In this document: positions 43,121 through 52,846 of the stretch, one piece after another
Layout of the letters: each line of letters begins with the position of its first letter
Position numbering within the stretch: position 1 is the stretch's first letter
From: Bacillota bacterium
GTDB taxonomy: Bacteria > Bacillota > Desulfotomaculia > Desulfotomaculales > VENG01
Assembly: GCA_009711705.1 (NCBI GenBank)
Contig: VENG01000005.1
Span: forward strand, 248,001-312,000
Direction: 5' to 3'
DNA: 64,000 nucleotides
The notes under the pieces: generated by a model
Database searches by the model: none
What the model was told of the DNA's origin: nothing
What the model saw: the letters and a program-made list of their open reading frames with translations, nothing else
Translations under genes and position numbers: made by a program

Positions 43121-44233
43121 ATGAAACACAAATGGAAGTTATTTCTAATAATACCTATAGTTACTGTTTTGGCTTTCGTTCTGCTCCAATCGGAGGGTTA
43201 CTTTGCCAGCGGAAAAAATACTGATGATAATTCCGGCAATAGTGTGGTTCAAACAGTGGTGGTCAAGGAAGTGTCCAAGACTAAAATAGAAAACATCATA
43301 TCCCTTACCGGAACCCTGGAACCACAAAAGGAAGCATCTATCAGTCCCAAAGTGGGTGGCAAGGTAAACCGGGTGACGGTGGAGAATGGCAACAGGGTGG
43401 CTGCGGGCAAGGCATTGGTTTTTTTAGAGGATACAGATTTCAAAAACGCTCTCAACTTAAATCATGCCACATTGCAAAAGGCGGAAGCCGCCCTGACCAA
43501 GGCACAGTCAGATCATGAGCGTTTTAGTTATTTACATAAACAGGGAGCAGTGTCGGACAAGGACTTTGAGGATGTAAAAACAGCCCTGGCCATGGCCGAG
43601 GCTGACGTAAGCTCCGCCACGGCCGCCGTAAGCAGCGCCGAAGAGGCTCTGCGCAGCGCCACCATTAACGCTCCCATGGGTGGAGTGGTAGCGAATCGCA
43701 ATGTTAACGTGGGACAAGTACTATCTCCTGGTGTTCCGTTGATGACGGTGGCGGACATATCGTCGGTTTATGCTGTAGTTAACATTAAGCAGGAAATAAT
43801 ATCACAGATTAAACCTGGGCTTAAAGCATCGGTGGCACTTGACTCCTATCCCGACAAAACCTTTACAGGCGTCGTGGACATTATTAATCCCATGGCCAGC
43901 AAATCTTCCCGGGTATTTGAGACAAAAATTAAAGTTGATAATAAAGACGGTCTGTTAAAACCAGGCATGTTTGCCAAGGTAGAGATAAAAACCGGTGGTG
44001 CAGAAGAAGTAACGGTAGTTTCAAGGGATGCATTGACTGACAGGGAAGGTTTATACTTTGTATTTATGACCAGGGACGGCAAGGCAGTCCGCCAGCAGGT
44101 AAAAATAGGCAGGATAATTAATCAACTAGTTGAAATCAAAACCGGACTTGTGCCGGGACAGAAAGTAATTGTAACCAATGTAAACAAGCTCAAGGACCAG
44201 GACAGCATAAGCATTGCTGATAAGGAGGAGTAG
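43121..44233 (+). CDS. RND efflux periplasmic-adaptor-type subunit (MFP)
   Basis: The 370-aa protein has an N-terminal membrane anchor (about residues 5-23), then lipoyl/barrel-sandwich halves (GTLEPQKEASISPKVGGKV...VENGNRVAAGKALVFLED; INAPMGGVVANRNVNVGQVLSPG) flanking a coiled-coil hairpin, and a beta-barrel domain. It is the membrane-fusion partner of the RND pump gene 3 bases downstream. In a Gram-positive cell there is no outer-membrane channel, so it probably works with the pump at the cell surface. Ends in TAG. Confidence 0.93.
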   Translation: MKHKWKLFLIIPIVTVLAFVLLQSEGYFASGKNTDDNSGNSVVQTVVVKEVSKTKIENIISLTGTLEPQKEASISPKVGGKVNRVTVENGNRVAAGKALVFLEDTDFKNALNLNHATLQKAEAALTKAQSDHERFSYLHKQGAVSDKDFEDVKTALAMAEADVSSATAAVSSAEEALRSATINAPMGGVVANRNVNVGQVLSPGVPLMTVADISSVYAVVNIKQEIISQIKPGLKASVALDSYPDKTFTGVVDIINPMASKSSRVFETKIKVDNKDGLLKPGMFAKVEIKTGGAEEVTVVSRDALTDREGLYFVFMTRDGKAVRQQVKIGRIINQLVEIKTGLVPGQKVIVTNVNKLKDQDSISIADKEE

Positions 44234-44236
44234 ACT

Positions 44237-47200
44237 TTGTTCCTAACCGATCTCAGCCTAAAAAGGCCTGTCTTTGCAACGGTAATCATACTGGCCCTGG
44301 TCTCCCTCGGCATTATCAGTTATGTGGGATTGAACATTAACGACTACCCCGAGGTTGAATTTCCCTACGTGGTAGTTACTGTGGTACAACCGGGGGCCTC
44401 TCCCGAACAAATTGAAACTAAAATTGCTCGTAAAATGGAAGAGGCTGTCGGGCAAATATCCGGGGTAAAGCATATCTACACTACTGCCCGGGAAGCGGTC
44501 GCCACAGTGGTAGTCGAGTTTACACTGGATACATCCCCGGAAGTGGCTGCCCAGGATGTGCGGGATAAAATAGGGACCATCCGGGGGGAACTGCCCCAGG
44601 ATATTGAGGAACCGGTAATTGCCAGACTGGACCCCACAGCTTACCCTATTGTTTCCATGGCGGTCACTGGAAATATTCCACAAAAGGAAATGACCGGGAT
44701 TGTGAATGATCTGGTAAAAAAGCGACTGGAAACAATTAAGGGTGTAGGTAATATAACCGTGCACGGTGCCCAGGAAAGGGAAATACAGATCAACCTGGAC
44801 AAGGACAAGCTGGCGGCATACAGTCTTACCACATCTGAGGTCTTAAATAGCCTGCGCAGTGAGAATATGGAGATGCCGGGAGGCAAAATCAGCAACAGTG
44901 GCCGGGAAATAACCCTGCGAACTGTGGGTGAGGTTGACAAGCCGGCAGATTTTCTCAACCTGCCGGTTGCCCGGCGTGACGGGGTGCAGATTTATGTTAA
45001 GGATATAGCCACCGTGGTGGACGGGGTGGAGGAAATGGACAGCCTGTCCCGCTACCAAGGGAAGCCGGCCATCGGATTGGATATTATCAAGCAATCCGGA
45101 AGCAATACGGTGGAAGTAGCAGACACCGTAAAAAAGGCTATCGAAGAAGTTCAGAAGGAGCTGCCCCCCGGAGTAAACGTCGAAATAGTTAGTGATAACT
45201 CCACTTACATTAAGGACTCAGTAAAGGACGTTATACGTACCATCATTGAGGGCGCTATTCTAGCAGTGCTCATGGTATTTATTTTCCTGCGCGACTGGCG
45301 CAGCACCATGATAAGTGCCCTGGCCATTCCAACTTCCATTATTTCCACCTTCTTTGCCATGAAGGTGATGAATTTTTCCCTTAATTTTATGTCGCTAATG
45401 GCACTTTCTCTTTCGGTGGGGCTACTCATTGATGACGCTATCGTGGTCATTGAAAATATCGTGCGGCATAGGAAAATGGGCAAAAGTCCCTTTGCAGCGG
45501 CGAAGGAAGCCGCAGGGGAAATCGGCCTTGCGGTTACCGCCACTACTCTCACCGTGGTAGCGGTGTTTTTACCCGTCGCTCTGATGAAAGGTATTGTTGG
45601 CCAGTTTTTTAAGCAGTTCGGCATTACTGTGGTATTTAGTGTACTGGTGTCTCTACTAGTTTCCTTCACTCTGGTGCCCCTGCTGGCTTCTCGCCACCTA
45701 AAAGAGACGGAAAATACCCCCCCCAGGTCACCTTTGGGTAGATTCCTGACCTGGTTTAACAGGGGTTTCGATAATTTAACAGTTAAATATTACCATCTAC
45801 TCAAGTTAGTGCTCAGACATCGGTGGAAGACAATGGCCTTAGCCATGCTGCTATTTGTGGGGAGTCTGATGCTAGTTCCCATGATGGGCTCTAGTTTCAT
45901 ACCCTCTGCCGATTTTGGCGAGTTTACCCTGGAGGCGGAACTTGACGCCGGTCTGAACCTACAAGCCGCCGGCAGAATGACGGACAAACTGGAGGCACTT
46001 GTTCAAAAGTACCCGGAGGTAACAAAAACCTATTCCACAATTAATACAGATAAAGTAAATATTTATGTTAAAATGGTGGATAAAAAAGAGCGTGAGCGTA
46101 GCGTTTATCAGATCGCTAAGGACCTGCGCAGTGAACTACATAAGATTCCCGGGATACGCGCAGCGATAGTTTTGCAGGCAGGCCTAACCGTAGAGAAAAC
46201 AGTTGTATTTCGAATGCTGGGGGACGACATGAACCAGCTGCAGACATACGCTGAGCAGGCCCAGAGAATCATGGAAAGCATACCCGGGGCGGTTGACGTG
46301 GGAAGCAGTTACGTTCCCGGCAAGCCGGAGGGAATAATACAGATCAAACAGGAAGCGGCGGCTGACCTTGGTGTTTCCACTGCCCAGGTTGGTGATACCC
46401 TGCGAACGCTGTTTAACGGAGTAGTGGTAAGCCAATTTGAGGACGGAGAAGACCGCATAGACGTGCGGGTGCGTCTAAGTGACAGCCAGCGCAAAGAATT
46501 GGATGATTTGAGCAATATATATCTGAGCAGCAATAACCGGCCCGTGGGTGGGGGTTCTAATCCAAGAATTGCCCTCAGCCAGGTGACAGAACAGTCCTAT
46601 GCTACAGCTCCCAGCCAAATACAGAGATTTGATAGAGCCAAGGAAATTGTATTATCAGCCAACCTGGACGGTTTATCCCTGGGGGAATTCAACAAAATAT
46701 TTAATGAACGGGTTGAAAAGGAAATGCAACTGCCCCCGGGGTACAGTCTTACTGCCAGCGGTGAATCAGAAAGAATGGGGGATACTTTTAACTCCATGGG
46801 ATTGGCCCTGATTACTGCCGTATTATTCATCTTCTTTATCCTGGCCTCCCAGTTTGAAAGCTATATTGACCCATTCGCAATCATGTTTTCCATACCAATG
46901 GCCGTTGTGGGAGCGATTTTGGGTTTACTGGTCGTGGGCAGTGACCTGAGCCTTATGTCCATGATTGGAGTCATAATGCTGATGGGCCTGGTGACTAAAA
47001 ACGCAATCTTGCTTATTGACTTCACCAAGCAGCGGCGGGCCCAGGGCATGGAACGAAACGAAGCTATACTGGAGGCAGGTCTTACCAGATTAAGGCCGAT
47101 CATTATGACCACTCTAGCTATGATATTCGGCATGCTTCCCCTGGCAATGGCCCTGGGCTCCGGGGCGGAAAGCAGAGCACCCATGGCCCACGCTGTTATC

Positions 47201-47335
47201 GGAGGTTTGATAACTTCCACCATGTTGACCCTGGTAGTTGTGCCCGTAATGTACACATTCCTTGACGACCTAAAAAACAAGGTTTATGCCGTAACACATC
47301 GAAACAAAGCACCGGTCTCAGATGCTAAACATTAA
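44237..47335 (+). CDS. RND-family efflux transporter (AcrB-like)
   Basis: The 1032-aa protein is a full-length RND pump: LKRPVFATVIILALVSLGIISY at the N-terminus, GASPEQIETKIARKMEEAV, LSVGLLIDDAIVVIENI (proton-relay region with Asp-Asp), and LITAVLFIFFILASQFES and VTKNAILLIDFT near the C-terminus, with two large extracytoplasmic loops. It exports hydrophobic compounds with proton antiport. TTG 44237 is the start, with AAGGAGG 8 bases before it. Confidence 0.94.
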   Translation: MFLTDLSLKRPVFATVIILALVSLGIISYVGLNINDYPEVEFPYVVVTVVQPGASPEQIETKIARKMEEAVGQISGVKHIYTTAREAVATVVVEFTLDTSPEVAAQDVRDKIGTIRGELPQDIEEPVIARLDPTAYPIVSMAVTGNIPQKEMTGIVNDLVKKRLETIKGVGNITVHGAQEREIQINLDKDKLAAYSLTTSEVLNSLRSENMEMPGGKISNSGREITLRTVGEVDKPADFLNLPVARRDGVQIYVKDIATVVDGVEEMDSLSRYQGKPAIGLDIIKQSGSNTVEVADTVKKAIEEVQKELPPGVNVEIVSDNSTYIKDSVKDVIRTIIEGAILAVLMVFIFLRDWRSTMISALAIPTSIISTFFAMKVMNFSLNFMSLMALSLSVGLLIDDAIVVIENIVRHRKMGKSPFAAAKEAAGEIGLAVTATTLTVVAVFLPVALMKGIVGQFFKQFGITVVFSVLVSLLVSFTLVPLLASRHLKETENTPPRSPLGRFLTWFNRGFDNLTVKYYHLLKLVLRHRWKTMALAMLLFVGSLMLVPMMGSSFIPSADFGEFTLEAELDAGLNLQAAGRMTDKLEALVQKYPEVTKTYSTINTDKVNIYVKMVDKKERERSVYQIAKDLRSELHKIPGIRAAIVLQAGLTVEKTVVFRMLGDDMNQLQTYAEQAQRIMESIPGAVDVGSSYVPGKPEGIIQIKQEAAADLGVSTAQVGDTLRTLFNGVVVSQFEDGEDRIDVRVRLSDSQRKELDDLSNIYLSSNNRPVGGGSNPRIALSQVTEQSYATAPSQIQRFDRAKEIVLSANLDGLSLGEFNKIFNERVEKEMQLPPGYSLTASGESERMGDTFNSMGLALITAVLFIFFILASQFESYIDPFAIMFSIPMAVVGAILGLLVVGSDLSLMSMIGVIMLMGLVTKNAILLIDFTKQRRAQGMERNEAILEAGLTRLRPIIMTTLAMIFGMLPLAMALGSGAESRAPMAHAVIGGLITSTMLTLVVVPVMYTFLDDLKNKVYAVTHRNKAPVSDAKH

Positions 47336-47366
47336 AAGCAAGTAAAAATTTAGGAGATACCTTGGT

Positions 47367-47393
47367 AGAAGGACCGTAGCCTACGGTCCTTCT
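47367..47393 (+). terminator. Intrinsic terminator
   Basis: AGAAGGACCGTAG/CTACGGTCCTTCT (13 bp) followed by TTATG, 31 bases past the RND stop; it also faces the convergent methyltransferase gene. Confidence 0.75.
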
Positions 47394-47400
47394 TTATGCG

Positions 47401-48039
47401 CTAATGACATGTATTCTCTTCGTTTTCCCAATCACCGGGCGAGGCAATTATTAGCTTTAATATATTACTGCCTCCTTTTTTCTGCACAGATTCTAAGTTT
47501 AGTCCTGCTCTGGAGGCATTTTCCACCGTACGGCGATTTATATTGGAGCCGACCATATGAAGAGAAATGGGATTCAAAATATCCATAATTTTGCCCAATA
47601 CAGGGTTTTCACTTCGCACATGTTCCAACAAAATCACCTGCCCGTCCGGCTTACATACTCGTCTAATCTCTTTTAATCCTTGAACAGGATCAGGAACGGA
47701 ACAAAAAACACACGTTGCCACCACAGTGTCAAAACTATCTGCGGGGAAATCCATCTCCTGGGCATCCAATTCCCTCAAATTCACCTGAAGATCCAGCTTT
47801 TTCGCTCTCTGCCGGGCGCGCTTGAGCATTTGAGGGCTGAAATCTATACCGGTGACTTCGCAATCCTGTCTATAAAAGGGAAGGTTTTTGCCTGTACCAA
47901 CCCCCACCTCCAGCACCTTCCCCCGGGCTGAGCCTATTACCTCTTTTCTCACGTCATCTTTGATCATGAAATCCATCCAGTCATAAAAACTGGCTGTGCG
48001 GTCATATCGTCGCTTTATTGTTTCGGTGCCCGTTTTCAT
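47401..48039 (-). CDS. Class I SAM-dependent methyltransferase
   Basis: The 212-aa protein has the SAM-binding motif I VLEVGVGTGKNLPFYR (about residues 42-57), motif II GIDFSPQMLKRAR, FDTVVATCVFCSVPDPVQGLKEI and VILLEHVRSENPVLG. This sequence set resembles UbiE/phospholipid-type methyltransferases. The substrate is unknown. ATG 48039 follows a GGGGGGG site. It is divergent from the MoxR operon. Confidence 0.86.
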   Translation of the reverse strand: MKTGTETIKRRYDRTASFYDWMDFMIKDDVRKEVIGSARGKVLEVGVGTGKNLPFYRQDCEVTGIDFSPQMLKRARQRAKKLDLQVNLRELDAQEMDFPADSFDTVVATCVFCSVPDPVQGLKEIRRVCKPDGQVILLEHVRSENPVLGKIMDILNPISLHMVGSNINRRTVENASRAGLNLESVQKKGGSNILKLIIASPGDWENEENTCH

Positions 48040-48132
48040 GGCATCCCCCCCCTTTCAATATTAACCTTTACTATTTCATCTGAGACTATTTCGTTTTCTT
48101 AACTTCCTGAAAAAGATATTTATCTATATAAT

Positions 48133-49113
48133 ATGATTATGAATACTAATAACGATATGGCTGAGAAATTGAGTCAACAACTGGATGAATTATGGCAGGA
48201 AATGGGCAAAGTTATAATTGGAAGAAAAAAAGAATTAAAGCTGATCTTTACTGCATTGTTGAGCCAGGGACATGTTTTATTGGAAGACCTTCCCGGGACC
48301 GGGAAGACCACAATGGTTAAAGCATTTTCCAAAGGGATGGATTGCTTGTTTTCCAGGATTCAATGCACACCTGACTTGCTCCCGTCCGATGTTTTAGGCT
48401 GCTCAATATTCAACCCCAAGACTAACGAATTTTACCTCAGAAAAGGACCTGTTTTTACAAATGTATTATTAGTTGATGAAATAAATAGAACGCTACCCCG
48501 TACTCAATCAAGCTTGCTGGAATGTATGGAAGAAGGACAAGTTTCTATCGAAGGGAAAACCCATATTTTATCCAGCCCTTTTATTGTACTGGCTACACAA
48601 AACCCTATCGAAATGGAAGGTACATTTCCGCTTCCTGAAGCCCAGTTGGACAGGTTTTTAATGAAATTAAAGCTGGGATACCCCGACCAGAAAGAAGAAG
48701 AGCAAATGCTCGAGCAAGTGGGAGACGAGGTTCCCTATGAACAAATAAATAGTAAATTTAATCCAGGGGAAATTCAGGCACTGCAAAGGCAATGTAAAAA
48801 GGTTCATACTCACCCTTCTATACGGGAATATATCGCAGTATTGGCCAATGTTACCCGTAACCACTCCCTTGTCTCTATCGGGGTAAGCCCCCGGGCGAGC
48901 AAAGCCCTGTATAAAACCGTAAAAGCATGGGCACTGCTCAATGGCCGCAACTTTGTAATTCCGGATGATGTAAAAGATATGGTTAAGCCTGTATGGAATC
49001 ATCGCTTGATTTTAAAAACAGAAGCACATATCAACAATACTCAACCTGAGGATATTTTAGAGGAAATTATGGGACAAGCCAGCTTGGTTGATGAAAAGGT
49101 AGTTCGTGTATGA
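48133..49113 (+). CDS. MoxR-type AAA+ ATPase
   Basis: The 326-aa ATPase has Walker A LLEDLPGTGKTTMVKAF (about residues 50-66), Walker B VLLVDEINRTLPRTQSSLLECMEEGQVSIEGKTH and sensor motifs FIVLATQNPIEMEGTFPLPEAQLDRF. It is the MoxR chaperone that, with DUF58 and DUF4129 partners, assembles or activates envelope proteins. The ATG at 48133 is preceded directly by TATAAT with no ribosome site, so translation may begin there leaderless-like or at ATG 48157. It overlaps the DUF58 gene (ATGA). Confidence 0.92.
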   Translation: MIMNTNNDMAEKLSQQLDELWQEMGKVIIGRKKELKLIFTALLSQGHVLLEDLPGTGKTTMVKAFSKGMDCLFSRIQCTPDLLPSDVLGCSIFNPKTNEFYLRKGPVFTNVLLVDEINRTLPRTQSSLLECMEEGQVSIEGKTHILSSPFIVLATQNPIEMEGTFPLPEAQLDRFLMKLKLGYPDQKEEEQMLEQVGDEVPYEQINSKFNPGEIQALQRQCKKVHTHPSIREYIAVLANVTRNHSLVSIGVSPRASKALYKTVKAWALLNGRNFVIPDDVKDMVKPVWNHRLILKTEAHINNTQPEDILEEIMGQASLVDEKVVRV

Positions 49114-50348
49114 GTACAGAACAAGTAGATCAACCCAAGTCTCCGGAAACCAGCCTACTGTTTGAACGCCATGTAATATGGGTGCTGTTGGCTTTGTTGC
49201 TGGTAGCTATTTGGTACAGGTTTGTACCATTAATTATTGTAGATACCTTTTTAATTTTTTTATCCATAATCATAATGGCATGGAAAAACATGTCGTTGAA
49301 ACGTATAGAACCCGCCCTGCAGCTTTCCAAATCCAGGTTATTTCCCGGTGATGAATTTCTAATTCATGCTTCGGTTTATAATGGCAAATGGCTCCCGTTA
49401 GTATGGCTGGAATGGAGTTTTCCCCCCAATATTGGGATCAGTTTCGGCGATGAAAAAGATGACACCTGTGCCATACGTTTTTTATGGTTACTTTGGTTTC
49501 AAAGAGTTAAATGGACATTGAATGCTAAAGCCCTTCAGCGGGGTGTTTATAATATTGGTCAAGTCACATTGCATTCCGGGGACGGGTTTCGCTTTGCGGA
49601 GATAGAACAATTACATAGTTTAGATGGAAAACTATATGTATACCCCCAATTAGTACCTGTCCATGTGTCTGGCTTTCGACCATCAATGCAGTGGGGAGTA
49701 AGGGGGAAACAAGGGGGATTTATAGAAGACCCCCTGTTAGTCATTGGCACCAGGGAATATCAGCCAGGGGATGAGCTGAGAAGGTTAAATTGGAGGGCCA
49801 GTGCACGAACCGGGAAACTACAGGCAAATGTTTACCAGCCTCTACTCACGGAACAACTGCTTATTTATATTGACGTTCAAGGCTTTGTGATCAATGAAAC
49901 GGCAGATGCCTTTGAACGGTTTCTTTCGGTTATTGCTTCTGTCTCTGTGAAGTACAGGGAAAAGGGAATTAGCATTGGTTTTGCCAGCAACGGTCTGAAC
50001 TATGGTGGAGAAAAGATGCCCTTTATTTTACCAGGTACAAACTTGACTCCATTATTAGATCAGCTGGCTCAAATTACCCAACAAGTGAGAATTCACAAAA
50101 TGGCCGCTTTAAATGAAATGCTGCACCAGGGACAACTTCATATTCCTTTATTTTTCTTTAGTCACCATATTGATGAAAATCACTATCTGTGGTATCAACA
50201 GTATAAACATAAACTTTCGGAGGTATGTTTTTATTACAAAAATGAGACGGAGTATGCCAACAAATTAGCTGCAAAGGCAAAACCCATGGACACATTTCTT
50301 TCGCCTTTGGCTTCATCTTCAGGAGGCCATAATCATGGAGCGAGTTAA
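49110..50348 (+). CDS. DUF58 protein
   Basis: The 412-aa protein has two N-terminal membrane helices (about residues 20-55), a beta domain, and the DUF58 signature GTREYQPGDELRRLNWRASARTGKLQANVYQP (about 210-241). The C-terminal part has a von Willebrand-like fold. It is the usual partner of MoxR in envelope-assembly operons; biochemical function is unsettled. The start overlaps the moxR stop, and the end overlaps the next start by 14 bases. Confidence 0.9.
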   Translation: MSTEQVDQPKSPETSLLFERHVIWVLLALLLVAIWYRFVPLIIVDTFLIFLSIIIMAWKNMSLKRIEPALQLSKSRLFPGDEFLIHASVYNGKWLPLVWLEWSFPPNIGISFGDEKDDTCAIRFLWLLWFQRVKWTLNAKALQRGVYNIGQVTLHSGDGFRFAEIEQLHSLDGKLYVYPQLVPVHVSGFRPSMQWGVRGKQGGFIEDPLLVIGTREYQPGDELRRLNWRASARTGKLQANVYQPLLTEQLLIYIDVQGFVINETADAFERFLSVIASVSVKYREKGISIGFASNGLNYGGEKMPFILPGTNLTPLLDQLAQITQQVRIHKMAALNEMLHQGQLHIPLFFFSHHIDENHYLWYQQYKHKLSEVCFYYKNETEYANKLAAKAKPMDTFLSPLASSSGGHNHGAS

Positions 50349-51681
50349 AGATATTTATAAATCATTTATCATGATGTTCAGTGAAATTATCTGGATTTAT
50401 TATGCAATTGTTATGTTTACCAGTATTGAGTGGGACCAACCTGTCTTTTTTGATTTAACTTGGCTGGTAGTATCCGGTGTAATGGGATATATTTTAAATG
50501 CTTTATTGGCAAAAAGGAACAATCACGCGCTATTGTTTGCAGGCAATTTATTAGTCATAGGACTAATCATTATCCAAAATTGGAGGAATGTAGTGCCGGA
50601 AGGGGCCTGGGTGTTTGGGTTATGGCTAAGCATAGGCCTCAGCTTTATTTTTATCCGCAGTGCCAGATTGGTCCACCAGAAACCTACACGTCCGGAAATA
50701 TTACATCGCTTTGAAGCAAATGTTATATTATATATAATTTTTGCCCTGGTATTTACCGTCAGGGATTGGAGTAATGAAACATTTCACCTGTCTTTTATAT
50801 TTGCCATAATAAGTAGTTTGACAGGAATGATCTTAACCTTACATAATCATGCAGATGCGGAAGGCGGTCAAAAAATACAAGTTATGAAAGTGGGGCAATC
50901 AGGGTGGTTTGCTGGAGTGGCGACTGCCTTGTTGGTGTTTATCCCCCTCTTTTCATTGACTTTACTCTTACCTGCAGTAAACAGAACCTTATATTCGCTG
51001 GGGATGGGAGTCTGGGAAGGACTGAAATGGCTGGCCCTAAAGGTTGTCAGTTTTTTAGTTTGGCTGGCCGGTCTTTTGCCTGAACCGGAAAATATGGGAG
51101 AAAACCGTCATTCAGCTCCTGAACAACCGGTTATACCCCCCGGTGCGGGGGAAGAAACCTTTGTCTCAATCCCCTATGTATGGATTATGGCCGGGATTGC
51201 AATCTTATTAATTGTAATTGCCATATGGGTTGTTTCAAAACTGATTAAAAATAGGCAAATTCCAAGGTCCATGTTACCCAAACATATAATGGTTACAAAA
51301 GAATCATGGTGGGCAAATTTTAAAAGAAACTTAAACTCCTATTTTCAATGCTTAAAATTAAGATGGCGTATGCGCTTTCCTTATTATTATTATCAACCTA
51401 TCTACTGGTACTACCATCAAGTGCTACGATGGGGGAAAAAGAACGGATTTCCTAAGGAAAAATGGGAAACTTCCCGCGAATATGTGCAGAGAATAATAGA
51501 CCATATCCCTGCAGAAGAAAATAGTTTAAGCTGTAAGGGCCAAAACTACCGACTGCCGGAACTGTTGAAGAGGTTAAATAGAGACTACCAGGCCACTTAT
51601 TACGGTCCCAAAGCACAAATATCAGAAGAAACGGAGTATAAGCTTTTGATTAAACTTTTACGAAGTACTCATCTTAATTAA
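50335..51681 (+). CDS. Membrane protein with DUF4129 C-terminus
   Basis: The 448-aa protein has about seven or eight N-terminal helices (to about residue 240), a Pro-rich linker, one more helix (about 280-303) and a cytoplasmic C-terminus. The latter matches DUF4129 (RMRFPYYYYQPIYWYYHQVLRWG...KWETSREYVQRIIDHIP...DYQATYYGP). Homologues usually have a transglutaminase domain between the two parts; here it is absent, so only the membrane and DUF4129 parts remain. It is third in the moxR-DUF58-DUF4129 operon, overlapping DUF58. Confidence 0.82.
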   Translation: MERVKDIYKSFIMMFSEIIWIYYAIVMFTSIEWDQPVFFDLTWLVVSGVMGYILNALLAKRNNHALLFAGNLLVIGLIIIQNWRNVVPEGAWVFGLWLSIGLSFIFIRSARLVHQKPTRPEILHRFEANVILYIIFALVFTVRDWSNETFHLSFIFAIISSLTGMILTLHNHADAEGGQKIQVMKVGQSGWFAGVATALLVFIPLFSLTLLLPAVNRTLYSLGMGVWEGLKWLALKVVSFLVWLAGLLPEPENMGENRHSAPEQPVIPPGAGEETFVSIPYVWIMAGIAILLIVIAIWVVSKLIKNRQIPRSMLPKHIMVTKESWWANFKRNLNSYFQCLKLRWRMRFPYYYYQPIYWYYHQVLRWGKKNGFPKEKWETSREYVQRIIDHIPAEENSLSCKGQNYRLPELLKRLNRDYQATYYGPKAQISEETEYKLLIKLLRSTHLN

Positions 51682-51692
51682 AATGGGTAATG

Positions 51693-52553
51693 CTACTTGT
51701 TTAAATAATTGTTTTTTATCAATATTGTTAATACCCCCAATATCAATATAGCACCCAAGATAAAAAGTATACCCTCTAAATCATTAAAAGAAAAAACGTT
51801 TGCTAGTTCAATAGAATATGAAAGCACAAATGAAGTGATAATTTTGGAGATAGAAGCTATAATTAAAAATTTTTTAATTGAAACCCCACTCAACCCGGCA
51901 CCTGCACTTATTATTTCATCAGGTAACACAGGAATAATAAATAAAACTGCAAGGATAAAAATTTCATTTTTCTTAACATATTGATGATACTGTTCTAAAC
52001 TATCATCTTTAACCAACTTACGGATAATTTTAATGCCACCGATTCTTGACAGGAAAAACATAGCTATAATACCAAGTAATGTACCCCAAAAACCTAAGAT
52101 GAAGGCATTTAACGCGCCAAAAACTGAACTGCCTGCAACAATAGTTACAGCTTCGGGCACGGGCAAAAAAATAGGCTGGATAAAACAAATGGCAAAAAAC
52201 ATAAACTTTGCTGTAGACATATTCTGCCTTAATAATATCTCTACTTCATAGGCGCTAGTCAAAACAAGAAAACTACTTACATGATAAACGAGAAAGACAA
52301 CTACTATTACCGTAAAATTATAAATGGCTATTATTTTAACAATACCCATAGATTCTTTGTTAGCATAAAAGTAGGCTAGAATTGAAGTCAAAAAAATTAT
52401 AATTGATATGAATATTCCTGCCGACCTATAAAAAGGTAACAGTGGAGGTAATGACGCATAAAGTATATACATTGGAATAAAACTAATGGCAACTTGAAAC
52501 AACAACCCTAGTAATGAATTATGCCCGTCATTTACTTCCTGGCTTTTATACAT
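51693..52553 (-). CDS. VTT (TVP38/TMEM64-like) membrane protein
   Basis: The 286-aa protein has a VTT-type core near residues 120-240 (FIQPIFLPVPEAVTIVAGSSVFGALNAFILGFWGTLLGIIAMFFLSRIGG; IPVLPDEIISAGAGLSGVSIKKFLII) with three or four extra N-terminal helices. Members are membrane-lipid transport or scramblase-like proteins; specific role unknown. ATG 52553 is preferred, with AAAGGAGATG upstream. Convergent with DUF4129 with 11 bases between stops. The upstream gap (52554-52846) has no gene that I recognise. Confidence 0.8.
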   Translation of the reverse strand: MYKSQEVNDGHNSLLGLLFQVAISFIPMYILYASLPPLLPFYRSAGIFISIIIFLTSILAYFYANKESMGIVKIIAIYNFTVIVVVFLVYHVSSFLVLTSAYEVEILLRQNMSTAKFMFFAICFIQPIFLPVPEAVTIVAGSSVFGALNAFILGFWGTLLGIIAMFFLSRIGGIKIIRKLVKDDSLEQYHQYVKKNEIFILAVLFIIPVLPDEIISAGAGLSGVSIKKFLIIASISKIITSFVLSYSIELANVFSFNDLEGILFILGAILILGVLTILIKNNYLNK

Positions 52554-52846
52554 TTTCATCTCCTTTAACGGTCCCACGTTATCCTAATGCACCCGTAGAT
52601 ACTCAGTCTGTCCGCGAGGGGCAAGATCACATTCCTTTTCAACTTAAGTTCCCTGCCGGTATTTATTATTATCGCATCGGTTGCAAGGCAAGTTTTTTTA
52701 CATATTTCTACAATTTCTGTTTTTCTCCTTGTTTTTTATATAACTCTTTACTCTTCATCTCTTAATACTTTTTTAATATTTTCATAAGCGGGGTTTAAGC
52801 TTTAATAGCCATAATAGCTTTAAATACATTTTAAGAGGGGATTCAA

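Noticed and set aside
48127..48132. TATAAT directly before ATG 48133 as proof of a promoter
   Set aside because: The -35 region (TTCCTG at 17 bases) is weak, so it is reported only as a possible leaderless start, not as a promoter feature.
52554..52846. Possible riboswitch-like leader upstream of the VTT protein
   Set aside because: The strand has CTGAG and GGATAACGTGGGA fragments loosely like TPP elements, but the conserved core could not be aligned.
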